Assembly: GCF_018883605.1 (NCBI RefSeq)
Contig: NZ_JAHLEM010000084.1
Location: forward strand, 1-56,518
Direction: 5' to 3'
DNA length: 56,518 nucleotides
DNA from: Streptomyces niphimycinicus
GTDB lineage: Bacteria > Actinomycetota > Actinomycetes > Streptomycetales > Streptomycetaceae
In this document: positions 40,624-49,141 of the stretch, one piece after another
Layout: every line of letters starts with the position of its first letter
How positions within the stretch are numbered: the first letter of the stretch is position 1
Program-made: the position numbers and the translations under genes
Notes under the pieces: generated by a model
Told to the model about the DNA's origin: nothing
The model's input: the letters and a program-made list of their open reading frames with translations, nothing else
Database searches by the model: none

Positions 40624-42051
40624 ATGACTGTTGGTACCAGCTCGGAAGCGCCTCTGGAGCCGCCTCGGCAGTCCAGCCTGAGCACGGCGGCCGCCCGCAA
40701 CCTCGCCACCACGACCAAGTCCGCCCCGCAGATGCAGGGGATCACCTCGCGCTGGCTGCTGCGGACGCTCCCCTGGGTGGAGGTCAAGGGCGGCACCTAC
40801 CGGGTGAACCGCCGGCTGAGCTACACCGTCGGCGACGGGCGCGTCGAGTTCGTCCAGGACGGTGCCGAGGTCCGGGTGATCCCCCGTGAACTCGGCGAAC
40901 TGGCCCTGCTGCGTGGCTTCGAGGACGTGGAGGTGCTGACCGCCATCGCCGACCGGTGCGTCCAGCGCGACTTCCGCGCGGGCGAAACGCTGGTGGAACG
41001 CGGCCGGCCCGCCGGGGAGTTCCATCTGATCGCCCACGGCCGCGTCAGCCAGACCTCCGTCGGTCCGTACGGCGACGAGACCGCCGTCGCCGTACTGGCC
41101 GATGGCGACCGGTTCGGTGAGGGCGCTCTGCTCAACGAGGACGCCCGGTGGGACTACACCGCCACCGCCGAGACCTCCGGCACCCTGCTCACCCTCTCCC
41201 GCGCCGACTTCGCCGCCGTGCTGTCCGCGGCGCCGAGCCTTCAGGTCCACATCCGGGAGTTCAGTTCGCTCCGCGGCCACGCACAGAACCATCGGGGCGA
41301 GGCCGAGATCGCCATGGCGGCCGGTCACACCGGCGAACCCACGCTGCCCGGCACGTTCGCCGACTACGAACTGAAGCCGCGCGAGTACGAACTCTCCGTC
41401 GCGCAGACCATTCTGCGGATCCACACCCGGGTCGCCGACCTCTACAACGAGCCGATGGACCAGACCGAGGAGCAGCTCAGGCTCACCATCGAGGCGCTGC
41501 GTGAGCGCCAGGAGCATGAGCTGGTCAACAACCGCGAGTTCGGCCTGCTCCACAACGCCGACTTCAAGCAGCGCATCCAGACCCACTCGGGCCCACCCAC
41601 CCCGGACGACCTCGACGAGCTGCTGTGCCGCCGCCGCGGCTCGAAGTTCTTCCTCGCGCACCCCAGGACGATCGCGGCGATCGGGCGGGAGTTCAACTCC
41701 CGCGGGCTCTATCCGACCCATGTCGACCTGGGCGGGCAGCAGGTCCCGGCCTGGCGCGGCGTCCCGATCCTGCCCTGCAACAAGATCCCCATCACCAAGG
41801 AGAACACCAGCTCGGTCCTGGTCATGCGCACCGGCGAGGACAACCAGGGCGTCATCGGTCTGCGCCGGACCGGTCTGCCGGAGGAGTACGAACCGGGTCT
41901 GTCGGTGCGCTTCATGGGCATCGACGAAAAAGCGATCATCTCCTACCTCGTCACCACGTACTACTCCGCCGCCATCCTGGTGCCGGACGCACTCGGTGTG
42001 CTGGAGAACGTGCAGATCGCCCGCAGCCGCGACCAGGGCCAAGGAGCCTAG
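40624..42051 (+). CDS. Family 2B encapsulin shell protein with cyclic-nucleotide-like domain
   Basis: 475 aa from ATG 40624. The N-terminal arm and E-loop come first ([40 protein letters not shown]). A cNMP-binding-like domain (about 95-210: [50 protein letters not shown]) is inserted into the HK97-type shell fold. The rest contains [60 protein letters not shown] and [20 protein letters not shown]. This is the family 2B encapsulin found with 2-MIB synthase in Streptomyces, long annotated as a Crp/EshA-like regulator. It self-assembles into a protein shell packaging the terpene synthase encoded next. Whether it binds a nucleotide is unknown. Confidence 0.93.
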   Translation: MTVGTSSEAPLEPPRQSSLSTAAARNLATTTKSAPQMQGITSRWLLRTLPWVEVKGGTYRVNRRLSYTVGDGRVEFVQDGAEVRVIPRELGELALLRGFEDVEVLTAIADRCVQRDFRAGETLVERGRPAGEFHLIAHGRVSQTSVGPYGDETAVAVLADGDRFGEGALLNEDARWDYTATAETSGTLLTLSRADFAAVLSAAPSLQVHIREFSSLRGHAQNHRGEAEIAMAAGHTGEPTLPGTFADYELKPREYELSVAQTILRIHTRVADLYNEPMDQTEEQLRLTIEALRERQEHELVNNREFGLLHNADFKQRIQTHSGPPTPDDLDELLCRRRGSKFFLAHPRTIAAIGREFNSRGLYPTHVDLGGQQVPAWRGVPILPCNKIPITKENTSSVLVMRTGEDNQGVIGLRRTGLPEEYEPGLSVRFMGIDEKAIISYLVTTYYSAAILVPDALGVLENVQIARSRDQGQGA

Positions 42052-42150
42052 AGGTCCCGCCCTGCCCGGCGGCTACGAGGCCCCTGGCTCCCAGTCGGCC
42101 GAGCATGTCCGCCATCCGGGACAGCCACCCACCCCATCGAGGAGCTATGG

Positions 42151-43473
42151 ATGCCCGCGCCTGAGCCTTCCCCTCCGCAGCCGAGTCCGCCCGCGGCCGG
42201 TTCCCCCTCCGGGGCGCGTGTCCTCGCTGAGGCCGCCGCCCGCGCCCGCGACATCAGGACCGCCTTCGGCAGCGGCAGATCCCCCGCGCCGTCCTTGCCC
42301 GCACCGCCTCCCACCGAGGCCCCTGCCGCCGACGTTCCTGCCGCCGAGGTGCGCACCGCGGGCGCCGGTCTGGGTCGGATCCTGCGTGGCCCCAGTGGCC
42401 TGGGCACGGTGGGTCTGCACCTGGCCCGGTGCGAGAACACATCGGCGCCGGTGGAGCCGCTGGAGCCGCCGACGGCTCCGGCGGATCCGGCGGAAGGCAC
42501 CCCGGTCCCGGGCCTCTACCACCATCCGGTGCCGGAGCCCGACCCGGTACGGGTGGAGGAGGTCAGCCGCAGGATCAAGACCTGGGCGCTGGACGAGGTC
42601 GATCTGTACCCGCAGGACTGGGAAGACCAGTTCGACGGCTTCTCCGTGGGGCGTTATATGGTCGCCTGCCATCCGGACGCTCCCACCGTCGACCATCTGA
42701 TGCTCGCCACGCGCCTGATGGTCGCCGAGAACGCGGTGGACGACTGCTACTGCGAGGACCACGGGGGATCGCCCATCGGCCTCGGCGGACGGCTGCTGCT
42801 GGCGCACACCGCCCTCGACCCCTTGTACACGACGGAGGAGTACCAGCCGCGGTGGGCGGAGTCGCTCCATTCGGACGCGCCCCGGCGCGCGTACCGCTCC
42901 GCCATGGAGTACTTCGTCCAAGCGGCCGGCGCCTCCCAGTCGGACCGGTTCCGGCATGACATGGCCCGGCTGCACATGGGGTACCTCGCCGAGGCCGCCT
43001 GGGCCCAGACGGACCACGTGCCCGAGGTGTGGGAATACCTGGCGATGCGCCAGTTCAACAACTTCCGCCCCTGCCCCACCATCACGGACACCGTCGGCGG
43101 CTATGAGCTGCCCGCGGACCTGCACGCCACGCCCGCCATGCAGCGCGTCATCGCGCTCGCCGGGAACGCCACCACCATCGTGAACGACCTGTACTCGTAC
43201 ACCAAGGAGCTCGCCTCCCCCGGGCATCACCTGAACCTGCCCGTGGTGATCGCCGAACGTGAGGGCATCTCCGACCGCGATGCCTATCTGAAGTCGGTCG
43301 AGGTCCACAACGACCTCATGCACGACTTCGAGGCCGCGGCCGCGGCCCTGGCCGCCGACTGCCCCGTCCCGAGCGTGCAGCGCTTTCTGCGGGGCGTGGC
43401 CGCGTGGGTCGACGGCAACCACTACTGGCACCGGACCAACACCTATCGCTACAGCCTGCCCGACTTCTGGTAA
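42151..43473 (+). CDS. 2-methylisoborneol synthase
   Basis: 440 aa from ATG 42151, with GGAG 6 nt upstream; the ATG at 42147 is out of frame. The terpene synthase domain (about 120-440) carries the metal-binding DDCYCEDHGG (D197, D198) and the NSE triad NDLYSYTKE (N345, S349, E353). It cyclises 2-methyl-GPP to the earthy odorant 2-methylisoborneol. Residues 1-120 are Pro/Ala-rich and disordered, but two segments look conserved: ARVLAEAAARARDIRTAFGS (about 22-41) and GAGLGRILRGPSGLGTVGLH (71-90). In family 2B systems such an N-terminal extension acts as the cargo-loading part that carries the enzyme into the encapsulin. It lies 99 bp after the shell gene. Confidence 0.95.
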   Translation: MPAPEPSPPQPSPPAAGSPSGARVLAEAAARARDIRTAFGSGRSPAPSLPAPPPTEAPAADVPAAEVRTAGAGLGRILRGPSGLGTVGLHLARCENTSAPVEPLEPPTAPADPAEGTPVPGLYHHPVPEPDPVRVEEVSRRIKTWALDEVDLYPQDWEDQFDGFSVGRYMVACHPDAPTVDHLMLATRLMVAENAVDDCYCEDHGGSPIGLGGRLLLAHTALDPLYTTEEYQPRWAESLHSDAPRRAYRSAMEYFVQAAGASQSDRFRHDMARLHMGYLAEAAWAQTDHVPEVWEYLAMRQFNNFRPCPTITDTVGGYELPADLHATPAMQRVIALAGNATTIVNDLYSYTKELASPGHHLNLPVVIAEREGISDRDAYLKSVEVHNDLMHDFEAAAAALAADCPVPSVQRFLRGVAAWVDGNHYWHRTNTYRYSLPDFW

Positions 43474-43478
43474 GAAGA

Positions 43479-44390
43479 ATGGACTTATCTGTGACCAGCA
43501 CCGACTTCACCACCGACGCCACCCTCTCCACCAGCGCCGCCTCCGTGTTCATCCCCGCCCCGGCGACGCCCTACCAGGGGGACATCGCCCGCTACTGGGA
43601 CGGCGAGGCCAGGCCGGTGAACCTGCGTCTCGGCGATGTCGACGGCCTTTACCACCATCACTACGGCATCGGCGCCGTTGACCGCAGCGCCCTCGGCGAC
43701 ACCGACGACAGTGCGTACGAGAAGAAGCTGATCGCCGAACTCCACCGCCTGGAATCGGCGCAGGCCGAACTCCTCCTGGACCACCTCGGCCCCCTGGAGC
43801 GCGACGACACGCTGGTGGACGCCGGCTGCGGTCGCGGCGGCTCGATGGTCATGGCCCACCAGCGCTTCGGGTGCAAGGTCGAGGGCGTCACCCTGTCGGC
43901 CAAGCAGGCGGACTTCGCCAACCAGCGTGCCCACGAGCTCGGCATCGAGGGCCATGTCCACGCCCGTGTCTGCAATATGCTCGGTACGCCCTTCGGGACC
44001 GGGCAGATCGCGGCCTCGTGGAACAACGAGTCGAGCATGTACGTCGACCTGCACGACCTCTTCGCCGAGCACTCCCGCATCCTCGCGGTCGGCGGTCGCT
44101 ATGTGACCATCACCGGCTGCTGGAACCCCCGTTACGGCCAGCCCTCGAAGTGGGTCTCCCAGATCAACGCACACTTCGAGTGCAACATCCATTCCCGCCG
44201 GGAGTATCTGCGCGCCATGGCCGACAACCGGCTCGTACCGCAGGCCGTCGTCGACCTCACCGCTGCGACCCTGCCGTACTGGGAGCTTCGGGCCACGTCC
44301 TCACTGGTCACCGGCATCGAGGAGGCGTTCATCAACTCCTACAAGGACGGCTCCTTCCAGTACCTCCTGATCGCGGCCGACCGCGTCTGA
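43479..44390 (+). CDS. Geranyl diphosphate 2-C-methyltransferase
   Basis: 303 aa if started at ATG 43479, 5 bp after the synthase stop. It is a SAM-dependent C-methyltransferase that makes 2-methyl-GPP, the substrate of the preceding synthase. TPYQGDIARYWDGEARPVNL, RLGDVDGLYHHHYGIGAVDR, the SAM site VDAGCGRGGSMVMAHQRFG, WNNESSMYVDLHDLFAEHSR and the C-terminal YKDGSFQYLLIAADRV match this enzyme family closely. The first leucine codon is TTA (43485-43487), a rare codon needing bldA tRNA. A GTG at 43491 could instead be the start and would avoid it. Both candidate ribosome sites are weak. Confidence 0.93.
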   Translation: MDLSVTSTDFTTDATLSTSAASVFIPAPATPYQGDIARYWDGEARPVNLRLGDVDGLYHHHYGIGAVDRSALGDTDDSAYEKKLIAELHRLESAQAELLLDHLGPLERDDTLVDAGCGRGGSMVMAHQRFGCKVEGVTLSAKQADFANQRAHELGIEGHVHARVCNMLGTPFGTGQIAASWNNESSMYVDLHDLFAEHSRILAVGGRYVTITGCWNPRYGQPSKWVSQINAHFECNIHSRREYLRAMADNRLVPQAVVDLTAATLPYWELRATSSLVTGIEEAFINSYKDGSFQYLLIAADRV

Positions 44391-44402
44391 CCGCCTCCTG
44401 GC

Positions 44403-44437
44403 GCATCGCCCCGTCGCCATGTGGCGGGGCGACGTGC
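44403..44437 (+). terminator. Hairpin at the end of the 2-MIB operon
   Basis: GCATCGCCCCGTCGCC (44403-44418) can pair with GGCGGGGCGACGTGC (44423-44437) around the loop ATGT, with a small bulge. It lies 13 bp after the methyltransferase stop. Confidence 0.55.
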
Positions 44438-44477
44438 TGTCGGCCGACTCCCGGGTGGTCTCCGTACACTGACGGGC

Positions 44478-44861
44478 ATGGCATGCCGCATCAGTGAACT
44501 GGTCCTCGACTGCGCCGACGCCGAGCGGCTCGCCGCGTTCTGGAGCGAGGTCCTCGGCTACGTCGAACTCGGCCGGGAAGCCGACGGAAGCATCGAGATC
44601 GGGCCGCCCGACACCGGTTTCGGCGGTCCGCAACCCACCCTGGTCCTCAGCCCCAGCAGCGACCCGCGGACCGGGAAGCTCCCTCTGCACATCGACGTCA
44701 ACGCCACCGACCGCGACCAGGACGCCGAGCTGGAGCGGCTGCTCGCTCTCGGCGCCCGGCCCGCCGACGTCGGCCAGACCGGCACCGAGAACTGGCACGT
44801 CCTGGCCGACCCGGAAGGCAATGTGTTCTGCCTCCTGCACGCCCGGCTCCAGCACCCCTGA
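44478..44861 (+). CDS. VOC family protein (Glyoxalase_6 type)
   Basis: 127 aa from ATG 44478. A single VOC unit: CRISELVLDCADAERLAAFW, SEVLGYVELGREADGSIEIG, KLPLHIDVNATDRDQDAELE (His ligand), LLALGARPADVGQTGTENWH and VLADPEGNVFCLLHARL (Glu ligand). These small proteins bind hydrophobic compounds, or metals and metal complexes; the specific role cannot be read. It is preceded by the 2-MIB terminator, so it is a separate unit, and converges with the TetX-like monooxygenase (12 bp between stops). Compared with the VOC gene at 24166 it keeps the same architecture, so the two are paralogues of one family. Confidence 0.87.
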   Translation: MACRISELVLDCADAERLAAFWSEVLGYVELGREADGSIEIGPPDTGFGGPQPTLVLSPSSDPRTGKLPLHIDVNATDRDQDAELERLLALGARPADVGQTGTENWHVLADPEGNVFCLLHARLQHP

Positions 44862-44873
44862 CCAGCGCGCCTC

Positions 44874-46007
44874 TCACGGGGTCCGCTCGTGGCCGGTGAG
44901 CATGTCGACCAGGCTGTGGGGTGCGCCCGCTCCGTAGAACATCTCGTGCACCTGGATTCCTTCGGCGGCGGCCGCGGCACTGCGGGGGAACATGGCCTGC
45001 TCGTACTCGGTGAGCGCGGCCTCGACGTCCTCGGGGTGCGCGGCGAGGGCCCTGCCCAGTTCGGCGCCGTCGTACATGGCCAGGTTGGCGCCCTCGCCGT
45101 TCGGGAGCGAGAGGTGGGCGGCGTCGCCGAGCAGGGTCACCCCCGGCTGCCGCTCCCACCGGTGCTCGATGGGCAGGGCGTAAAGGGACCGCAGGACCGG
45201 TGCGGCGTCACCGTCGGCGATCAGCGCGGTGAGTTCCGGTGCCCAGCCGTCGAATTCCTGGGCGATCCGTACGGTGGCCGCGGCGGAGTCGGCGAAGTCG
45301 ATGGCCGCGAACCAGTCCCGTGGCCGGGCGAGCATCACGTAGACGTGCAGGGTGCCGGCCCGCTCCCGGTGCGCCAGGAATCCCTTGCCCGGCGCGACCG
45401 CGAACAGCGATCCGCTGCCGACGGCTTTCGCGCTGGCCGGGTGCCGGGTGTCGGCGTCGAACAGGCAGGTCTCGACGTACGACATGCCGATGTACTCGGG
45501 TGCCGCGCGGGAGAGCAGTGGCCGGACTCGGGACCACGCGCCGTCGGCGCCGACCAGCAGGCCGGTGGAGACGGTGCTGCCGTCGGCGAAGGTCACCTCG
45601 TGGCGGCCCGCGCCGAGGGCACGGGTACCGCTGACCTTGTGGCCCCACCGGACGGTGCCGGCCGGGAGCGAGTCGAGGAGCATCTGCCGCAGCTCGCCGC
45701 GCAGCACCTCGGGGTTGCCACGCGTACCGTCGTCGGCATGGTCGACCAGGACGGTCCCGTCCGGGTCGAGAACCCGTATCGCCTGGCGGCCCTCCAGGAC
45801 GAGGCCGCGGAACTCGTCAATCAGACCGGCCGCCCGCAAGGCGGGCTGTCCGCTGCCCTCGTGGATGTCGAGCATTCCGCCCTGCGTACGCGCCGTCGGA
45901 GAGACCTCCGCCTCGTAGACCGTGGCCGGGATGCCGTGGAGGTGCAGGACGCGGGCGAGCGTCAGGCCGCCGAGTCCGGCACCGATGATCGTGACGTGAG
46001 TGGTCAT
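44874..46007 (-). CDS. FAD-dependent monooxygenase (TetX-like)
   Basis: 377 aa from ATG 46007, with GAGGAA upstream. It has the FAD dinucleotide loop MTTHVTIIGAGLGGLTLARV, then TQGGMLDIHEGSGQPALRAA, and GLLVGADGAWSRVRPLLSRA (the D-G motif for NADPH/FAD). PGVTLLGDAAHLSLPNGEGA is the GD motif that binds the ribityl chain. GGMLDIHEGSGQPALR is characteristic of the TetX/OxyS-like group that oxidises tetracyclines or similar aromatic polyketides. Drug inactivation is possible but unproven. It diverges from the PP2C fusion gene at 46199 across a tandem repeat region. Confidence 0.88.
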   Translation of the reverse strand: MTTHVTIIGAGLGGLTLARVLHLHGIPATVYEAEVSPTARTQGGMLDIHEGSGQPALRAAGLIDEFRGLVLEGRQAIRVLDPDGTVLVDHADDGTRGNPEVLRGELRQMLLDSLPAGTVRWGHKVSGTRALGAGRHEVTFADGSTVSTGLLVGADGAWSRVRPLLSRAAPEYIGMSYVETCLFDADTRHPASAKAVGSGSLFAVAPGKGFLAHRERAGTLHVYVMLARPRDWFAAIDFADSAAATVRIAQEFDGWAPELTALIADGDAAPVLRSLYALPIEHRWERQPGVTLLGDAAHLSLPNGEGANLAMYDGAELGRALAAHPEDVEAALTEYEQAMFPRSAAAAAEGIQVHEMFYGAGAPHSLVDMLTGHERTP

Positions 46008-46085
46008 GGTGGTTCCTCGCTGTCGCACGCCTGCCGAATGGGCATCCGGCAGGATCTCCTGAAAAGTTCCAGATCCCGCCGACAC

Positions 46086-46150
46086 GCCACCGACAACGCC
46101 ACCGACAACGCGACCGACAGCCACCGACAGCCACCGACAGCCACCGACAA
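46086..46150. repeat. Tandem repeat between divergent genes
   Basis: Two copies of GCCACCGACAAC, a GCGACCGACAG variant and three copies of CCACCGACAG followed by CCACCGACAA run from 46086 to 46150. The common core is CACCGACA. It sits in the 191-bp space between the TetX-like and PP2C-fusion genes, so copy number could alter promoter geometry. Confidence 0.85.
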
Positions 46151-46198
46151 AGGGCATGTGCGTACCGGGGTCGCCGTCACCCCTGACGGGCGTAATGT

Positions 46199-48775
46199 AT
46201 GCATATGGGTGATGTTCGGTGCGGTTGGTGCGATGCGCCGCTACCGAATCAGTCCGGCCGCAACCGGCGGTATTGCAGTCCGGCACATCGGCAGGCGGCC
46301 TGGCGGGCGCGGTCTCGGTGGCCGGCGGCGGCCGAGACGCGGCAGGCGATGGTCCTCGCGGGCACGGATCTGCTGGACCGGGTGCGGGCGGCGGCGCAGC
46401 AGGCGGGTGAGGTCCCCCCGGCGCGGGAAGCCGCGGTGGGCCGCCACTGTGCCGCGGTGGCGGAGGTTCCCGGGCTGGCCGAGCGGCTGGTGCGGTCCGC
46501 GGTGCTGGCCGATCGGCAGGCCGGGGTCGGCTGGGCACGGATCGGTGCCGCCTTCGGGATCAGCGCCGAGGCGGCCAGGCGCCGCTTCGGGCGGGCGCGG
46601 CACATCGCGGAGGAGGGGCACAGCTCGGAGGCGGGGCAGGGGACGCGAGAGGGTGCCATGCCCGCCACCGACTCCGGTATGGAGCCGCTGGATGCGCTTC
46701 TGTGCACGGCGGTACGGGAAGCGGGCGCGGCCACGGGCCTGGTGTATCTGCTGCCGCCCGGCGGACAGGTGCTGCGGCTGGCCATGATGACCGGGATGCC
46801 GCCGAAGGTTGCCGAGCTGTGGGAACGGCTGCGGTTCCCGGCTTCGGGTCCGTTGGCGGACGCGGTGGGTGAGCGGCGCCTGGTGTGGCTCGCCAGCCAG
46901 GCGGAGCTGGCGCGCCGCTACCCGAGGACAGCGCTGGTATGGCCCTACCCGGTGGCGCTCGCCGCCGCACCGATCACCTCCGGCACCATTGTCTGGGGCG
47001 GACTCGCGCTGCTGTGGCCCAGTCCGCGCCGCCCGCACCTGAGCGCCCATGACCGCGCCGTGATCGGCTCCACCTGCGACCGGATGGGGGCGTTCCTGCG
47101 GCATGCCGCCGCGGACGGGCACCCGAGGGTCCCCGAAGAGCCGCATGTGGCGGCCCCGCCGCGAGTGTGGACCGCCGGGCCGGTCCAGGCACAGGCCGCG
47201 GTGGACTTCGCCGACCGTCTCCCGGAGGGCTGTTGCGCGCTGGACGTGGCGGGCCGGATCACCTTCCTCAACGCCACCGCCGCCGAGCTGGTCGGTGGGA
47301 GCGTCCCGGAGCTGCTCGGCGCACCGCTGTGGGAGGCGCTGCCATGGCTGGACGGCCCGGTCTTCGACGACCGCTACCGGGCCGCGGTGCTCGGCCACCG
47401 GCCCACGTCCTTCACCGTTCTGCGCCCGCCGGACCGGTGGCTGTCCTTCCAGCTCTGCCCGGATGCCTCCGGTGTCAGTGTGCGCGTCTCCCCCACCGAC
47501 GACACCGACGACACCGCCCCCATCGACCGCCCGGGGCGCGGGGCGGATATCGCCACACCGACCCGGTCCGGCAGGCTGTACGACCTGATGCACCTGGCCG
47601 GCGCGCTCACCGAGGCCGTCGGCGTTCAGGACGTGGTCGAGCTGACCGCCGACCTGGTCCTGCCCGCCTTCGGCGCCCAGGGCTTCGTCCTGTCCGTGGC
47701 GGAGGGCGACCGGCTGCGTATCGTCGGCGAGCGTGGATACCCACCCGAGCTTCTCAACCGCCTCGACATCCCGGCGTTCCGGGACGACACGTCCCCCAGC
47801 GTGCGCGCCGTGACCAAGGGAGCACCCCTGTTCTTCGCGTCCCCGCACGAGTTGAATCAGCTCGCCCCGCACATCCCGCGGCTGACCAAGAGGGCGGCCT
47901 GGGCCTTCCTGCCGCTGCTGGCCTCCGGTCACCCGGTCGGCTGCTGCGTGGTCTCCTACGACCGGCCCCACGACTTCACTCCCGACGAACGCGCCGTCCT
48001 GACCTCGCTGGCCGGACTGATCGCCCAGGCCCTCGACCGCGCCCGGCTCTACGACGCCGAACACCAGCTTGCCCACGGTCTCCAGAGCGGTCTGCTCCCC
48101 GCCTCGCTTCCGACGGTGCCCGGGCTGGAGGTGGCGGCCCGCTATCTGCCCACGGCTCGCGGCATGGACATCGGCGGCGACTTCTACGACCTCATCCGCT
48201 GCGACGCCACCACCGTCGCCGCGGCCATCGGCGACGTCCAGGGCCACAGCGTGAACGCCGCCGCCCTCATGGGACAGGTCCGCACCGCCGTCCACGCCAC
48301 CGCCGGGGCACATCCCGGGGAAGTCCTCGCCCGCACCAACCGCCTGCTCACCGACCTCGACCCCGGCTTGTTCACCAGTTGCCTGTACGCCCACATCGAC
48401 CTGGCACACCACGTCGCCCATCTGGCCACGGCCGGGCATCCGCCCCCGCTCCTGCGCCACCCCGACGGACACACCGAGGTCCTCCATCTGCCACCCGGCC
48501 TGCTGCTGGGCATAGATCCGGGCGCCGACTACCCGGCCACCGAGATCCCGCTGCCGCCCGGCGCCGTGCTGGCCCTCTACACCGACGGCCTCGTCGAGAG
48601 TCCCGGCGTCGATCTCGATGACGCGACCGCCCGCCTCGCCGACCAGCTCGCACAAGGCTGCGGCCAGCCCATGGACACCCTCGCCGACGCCCTCGTCCAC
48701 CATGACCCGCACACCGATCCCCACAGCGATGACATCGCCCTGCTTCTGCTCCATCCGCAATCGGTCGTCGGCTGA
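46199..48775 (+). CDS. Zinc-finger/HTH-GAF-PAS-GAF-PP2C phosphatase fusion protein
   Basis: 858 aa (ATG 46199 or 46205; neither has a good ribosome site). Residues about 8-30 form a zinc finger (CGWCDAPLPNQSGRNRRYCS, then AHRQ; C8, C11, C26, H30 as likely ligands). About 105-132 is an HTH (GVGWARIGAAFGISAEAARR). A GAF-like domain covers about 160-310 and a PAS about 335-430 (LPEGCCALDVAGRITFLNAT). A second GAF is at about 460-605 and a SpoIIE/PP2C phosphatase at about 620-855 (ARGMDIGGDFYDLI, GDVQGHSVNAAALMG, LYTDGLVES, SDDIALLLL) with its metal Asp residues. GAF-PAS-PP2C proteins dephosphorylate anti-anti-sigma factors in Streptomyces. Joining this to a DNA-binding N-terminus is unusual. An internal ATG at 46657 could give a shorter form. 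Confidence 0.88.
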   Translation: MHMGDVRCGWCDAPLPNQSGRNRRYCSPAHRQAAWRARSRWPAAAETRQAMVLAGTDLLDRVRAAAQQAGEVPPAREAAVGRHCAAVAEVPGLAERLVRSAVLADRQAGVGWARIGAAFGISAEAARRRFGRARHIAEEGHSSEAGQGTREGAMPATDSGMEPLDALLCTAVREAGAATGLVYLLPPGGQVLRLAMMTGMPPKVAELWERLRFPASGPLADAVGERRLVWLASQAELARRYPRTALVWPYPVALAAAPITSGTIVWGGLALLWPSPRRPHLSAHDRAVIGSTCDRMGAFLRHAAADGHPRVPEEPHVAAPPRVWTAGPVQAQAAVDFADRLPEGCCALDVAGRITFLNATAAELVGGSVPELLGAPLWEALPWLDGPVFDDRYRAAVLGHRPTSFTVLRPPDRWLSFQLCPDASGVSVRVSPTDDTDDTAPIDRPGRGADIATPTRSGRLYDLMHLAGALTEAVGVQDVVELTADLVLPAFGAQGFVLSVAEGDRLRIVGERGYPPELLNRLDIPAFRDDTSPSVRAVTKGAPLFFASPHELNQLAPHIPRLTKRAAWAFLPLLASGHPVGCCVVSYDRPHDFTPDERAVLTSLAGLIAQALDRARLYDAEHQLAHGLQSGLLPASLPTVPGLEVAARYLPTARGMDIGGDFYDLIRCDATTVAAAIGDVQGHSVNAAALMGQVRTAVHATAGAHPGEVLARTNRLLTDLDPGLFTSCLYAHIDLAHHVAHLATAGHPPPLLRHPDGHTEVLHLPPGLLLGIDPGADYPATEIPLPPGAVLALYTDGLVESPGVDLDDATARLADQLAQGCGQPMDTLADALVHHDPHTDPHSDDIALLLLHPQSVVG

Positions 48776-48810
48776 CAGAGCCCGCTGACGCGATACCGAT
48801 CGCGGAGCCG

Positions 48811-49016
48811 CTCGACGAGCGCCGGTATCTGCTGGATGTCGCCTACTGGATGCTGGGCGGCCGGCGCGGGCGGGGCTGGTGGAGGAGGTCAGCCGGGTGC
48901 TGCTGAACGCCCTGGACTGCCTGCCGCCGCCCGAGCGCGCGGTGTCCGTGCTCCATGGCGCCTTCGGCATCACCGACCACCGCGTCGCACAGGTCCGGGT
49001 CGTCCTCGACCCCTAG
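48811..49016 (+). pseudogene. ECF sigma factor remnant
   Basis: PLDERRYLLDVAYWMLG is read in one frame from about 48811, the typical opening of region 2 of ECF41/SigJ-type sigma factors. It is followed in another frame by GLVEEVSRVLLNALDCLPPP, then ERAVSVLHGAFGITDHRVAQ and VRVVLDP with a stop at 49016, corresponding to region 4. The middle is missing and the frames do not join, so it is degenerate. It lies 36 bp after the phosphatase stop and 125 bp before the DGPF gene. Confidence 0.6.
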
Positions 49017-49141
49017 AAACCGCGCTCCTGGAACCAGCCCCCGAAAAAACTTCTCGCGGCGATGTCGAGAACCCGTGAGCGGCTCCGTCCCCGAGGTGAA
49101 CGCGACCACAATGGGTCGCATCAGCACCGAGGAGAAACACG

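Noticed and set aside
40624..42051. Crp-type transcription regulator
   Set aside because: A cNMP-binding-like domain is present, but there is no HTH; the remaining sequence and the gene order match a family 2B encapsulin shell.
46086..46150. CRISPR-like array
   Set aside because: Units of 10-12 bp are contiguous with no spacers and there are no cas genes; it is a simple tandem repeat.
46241..48973. A 910-aa minus-strand open frame
   Set aside because: It lies fully antisense to the GAF-PAS-PP2C fusion gene, whose domain motifs are clear; high-GC codon bias explains the open antisense frame.
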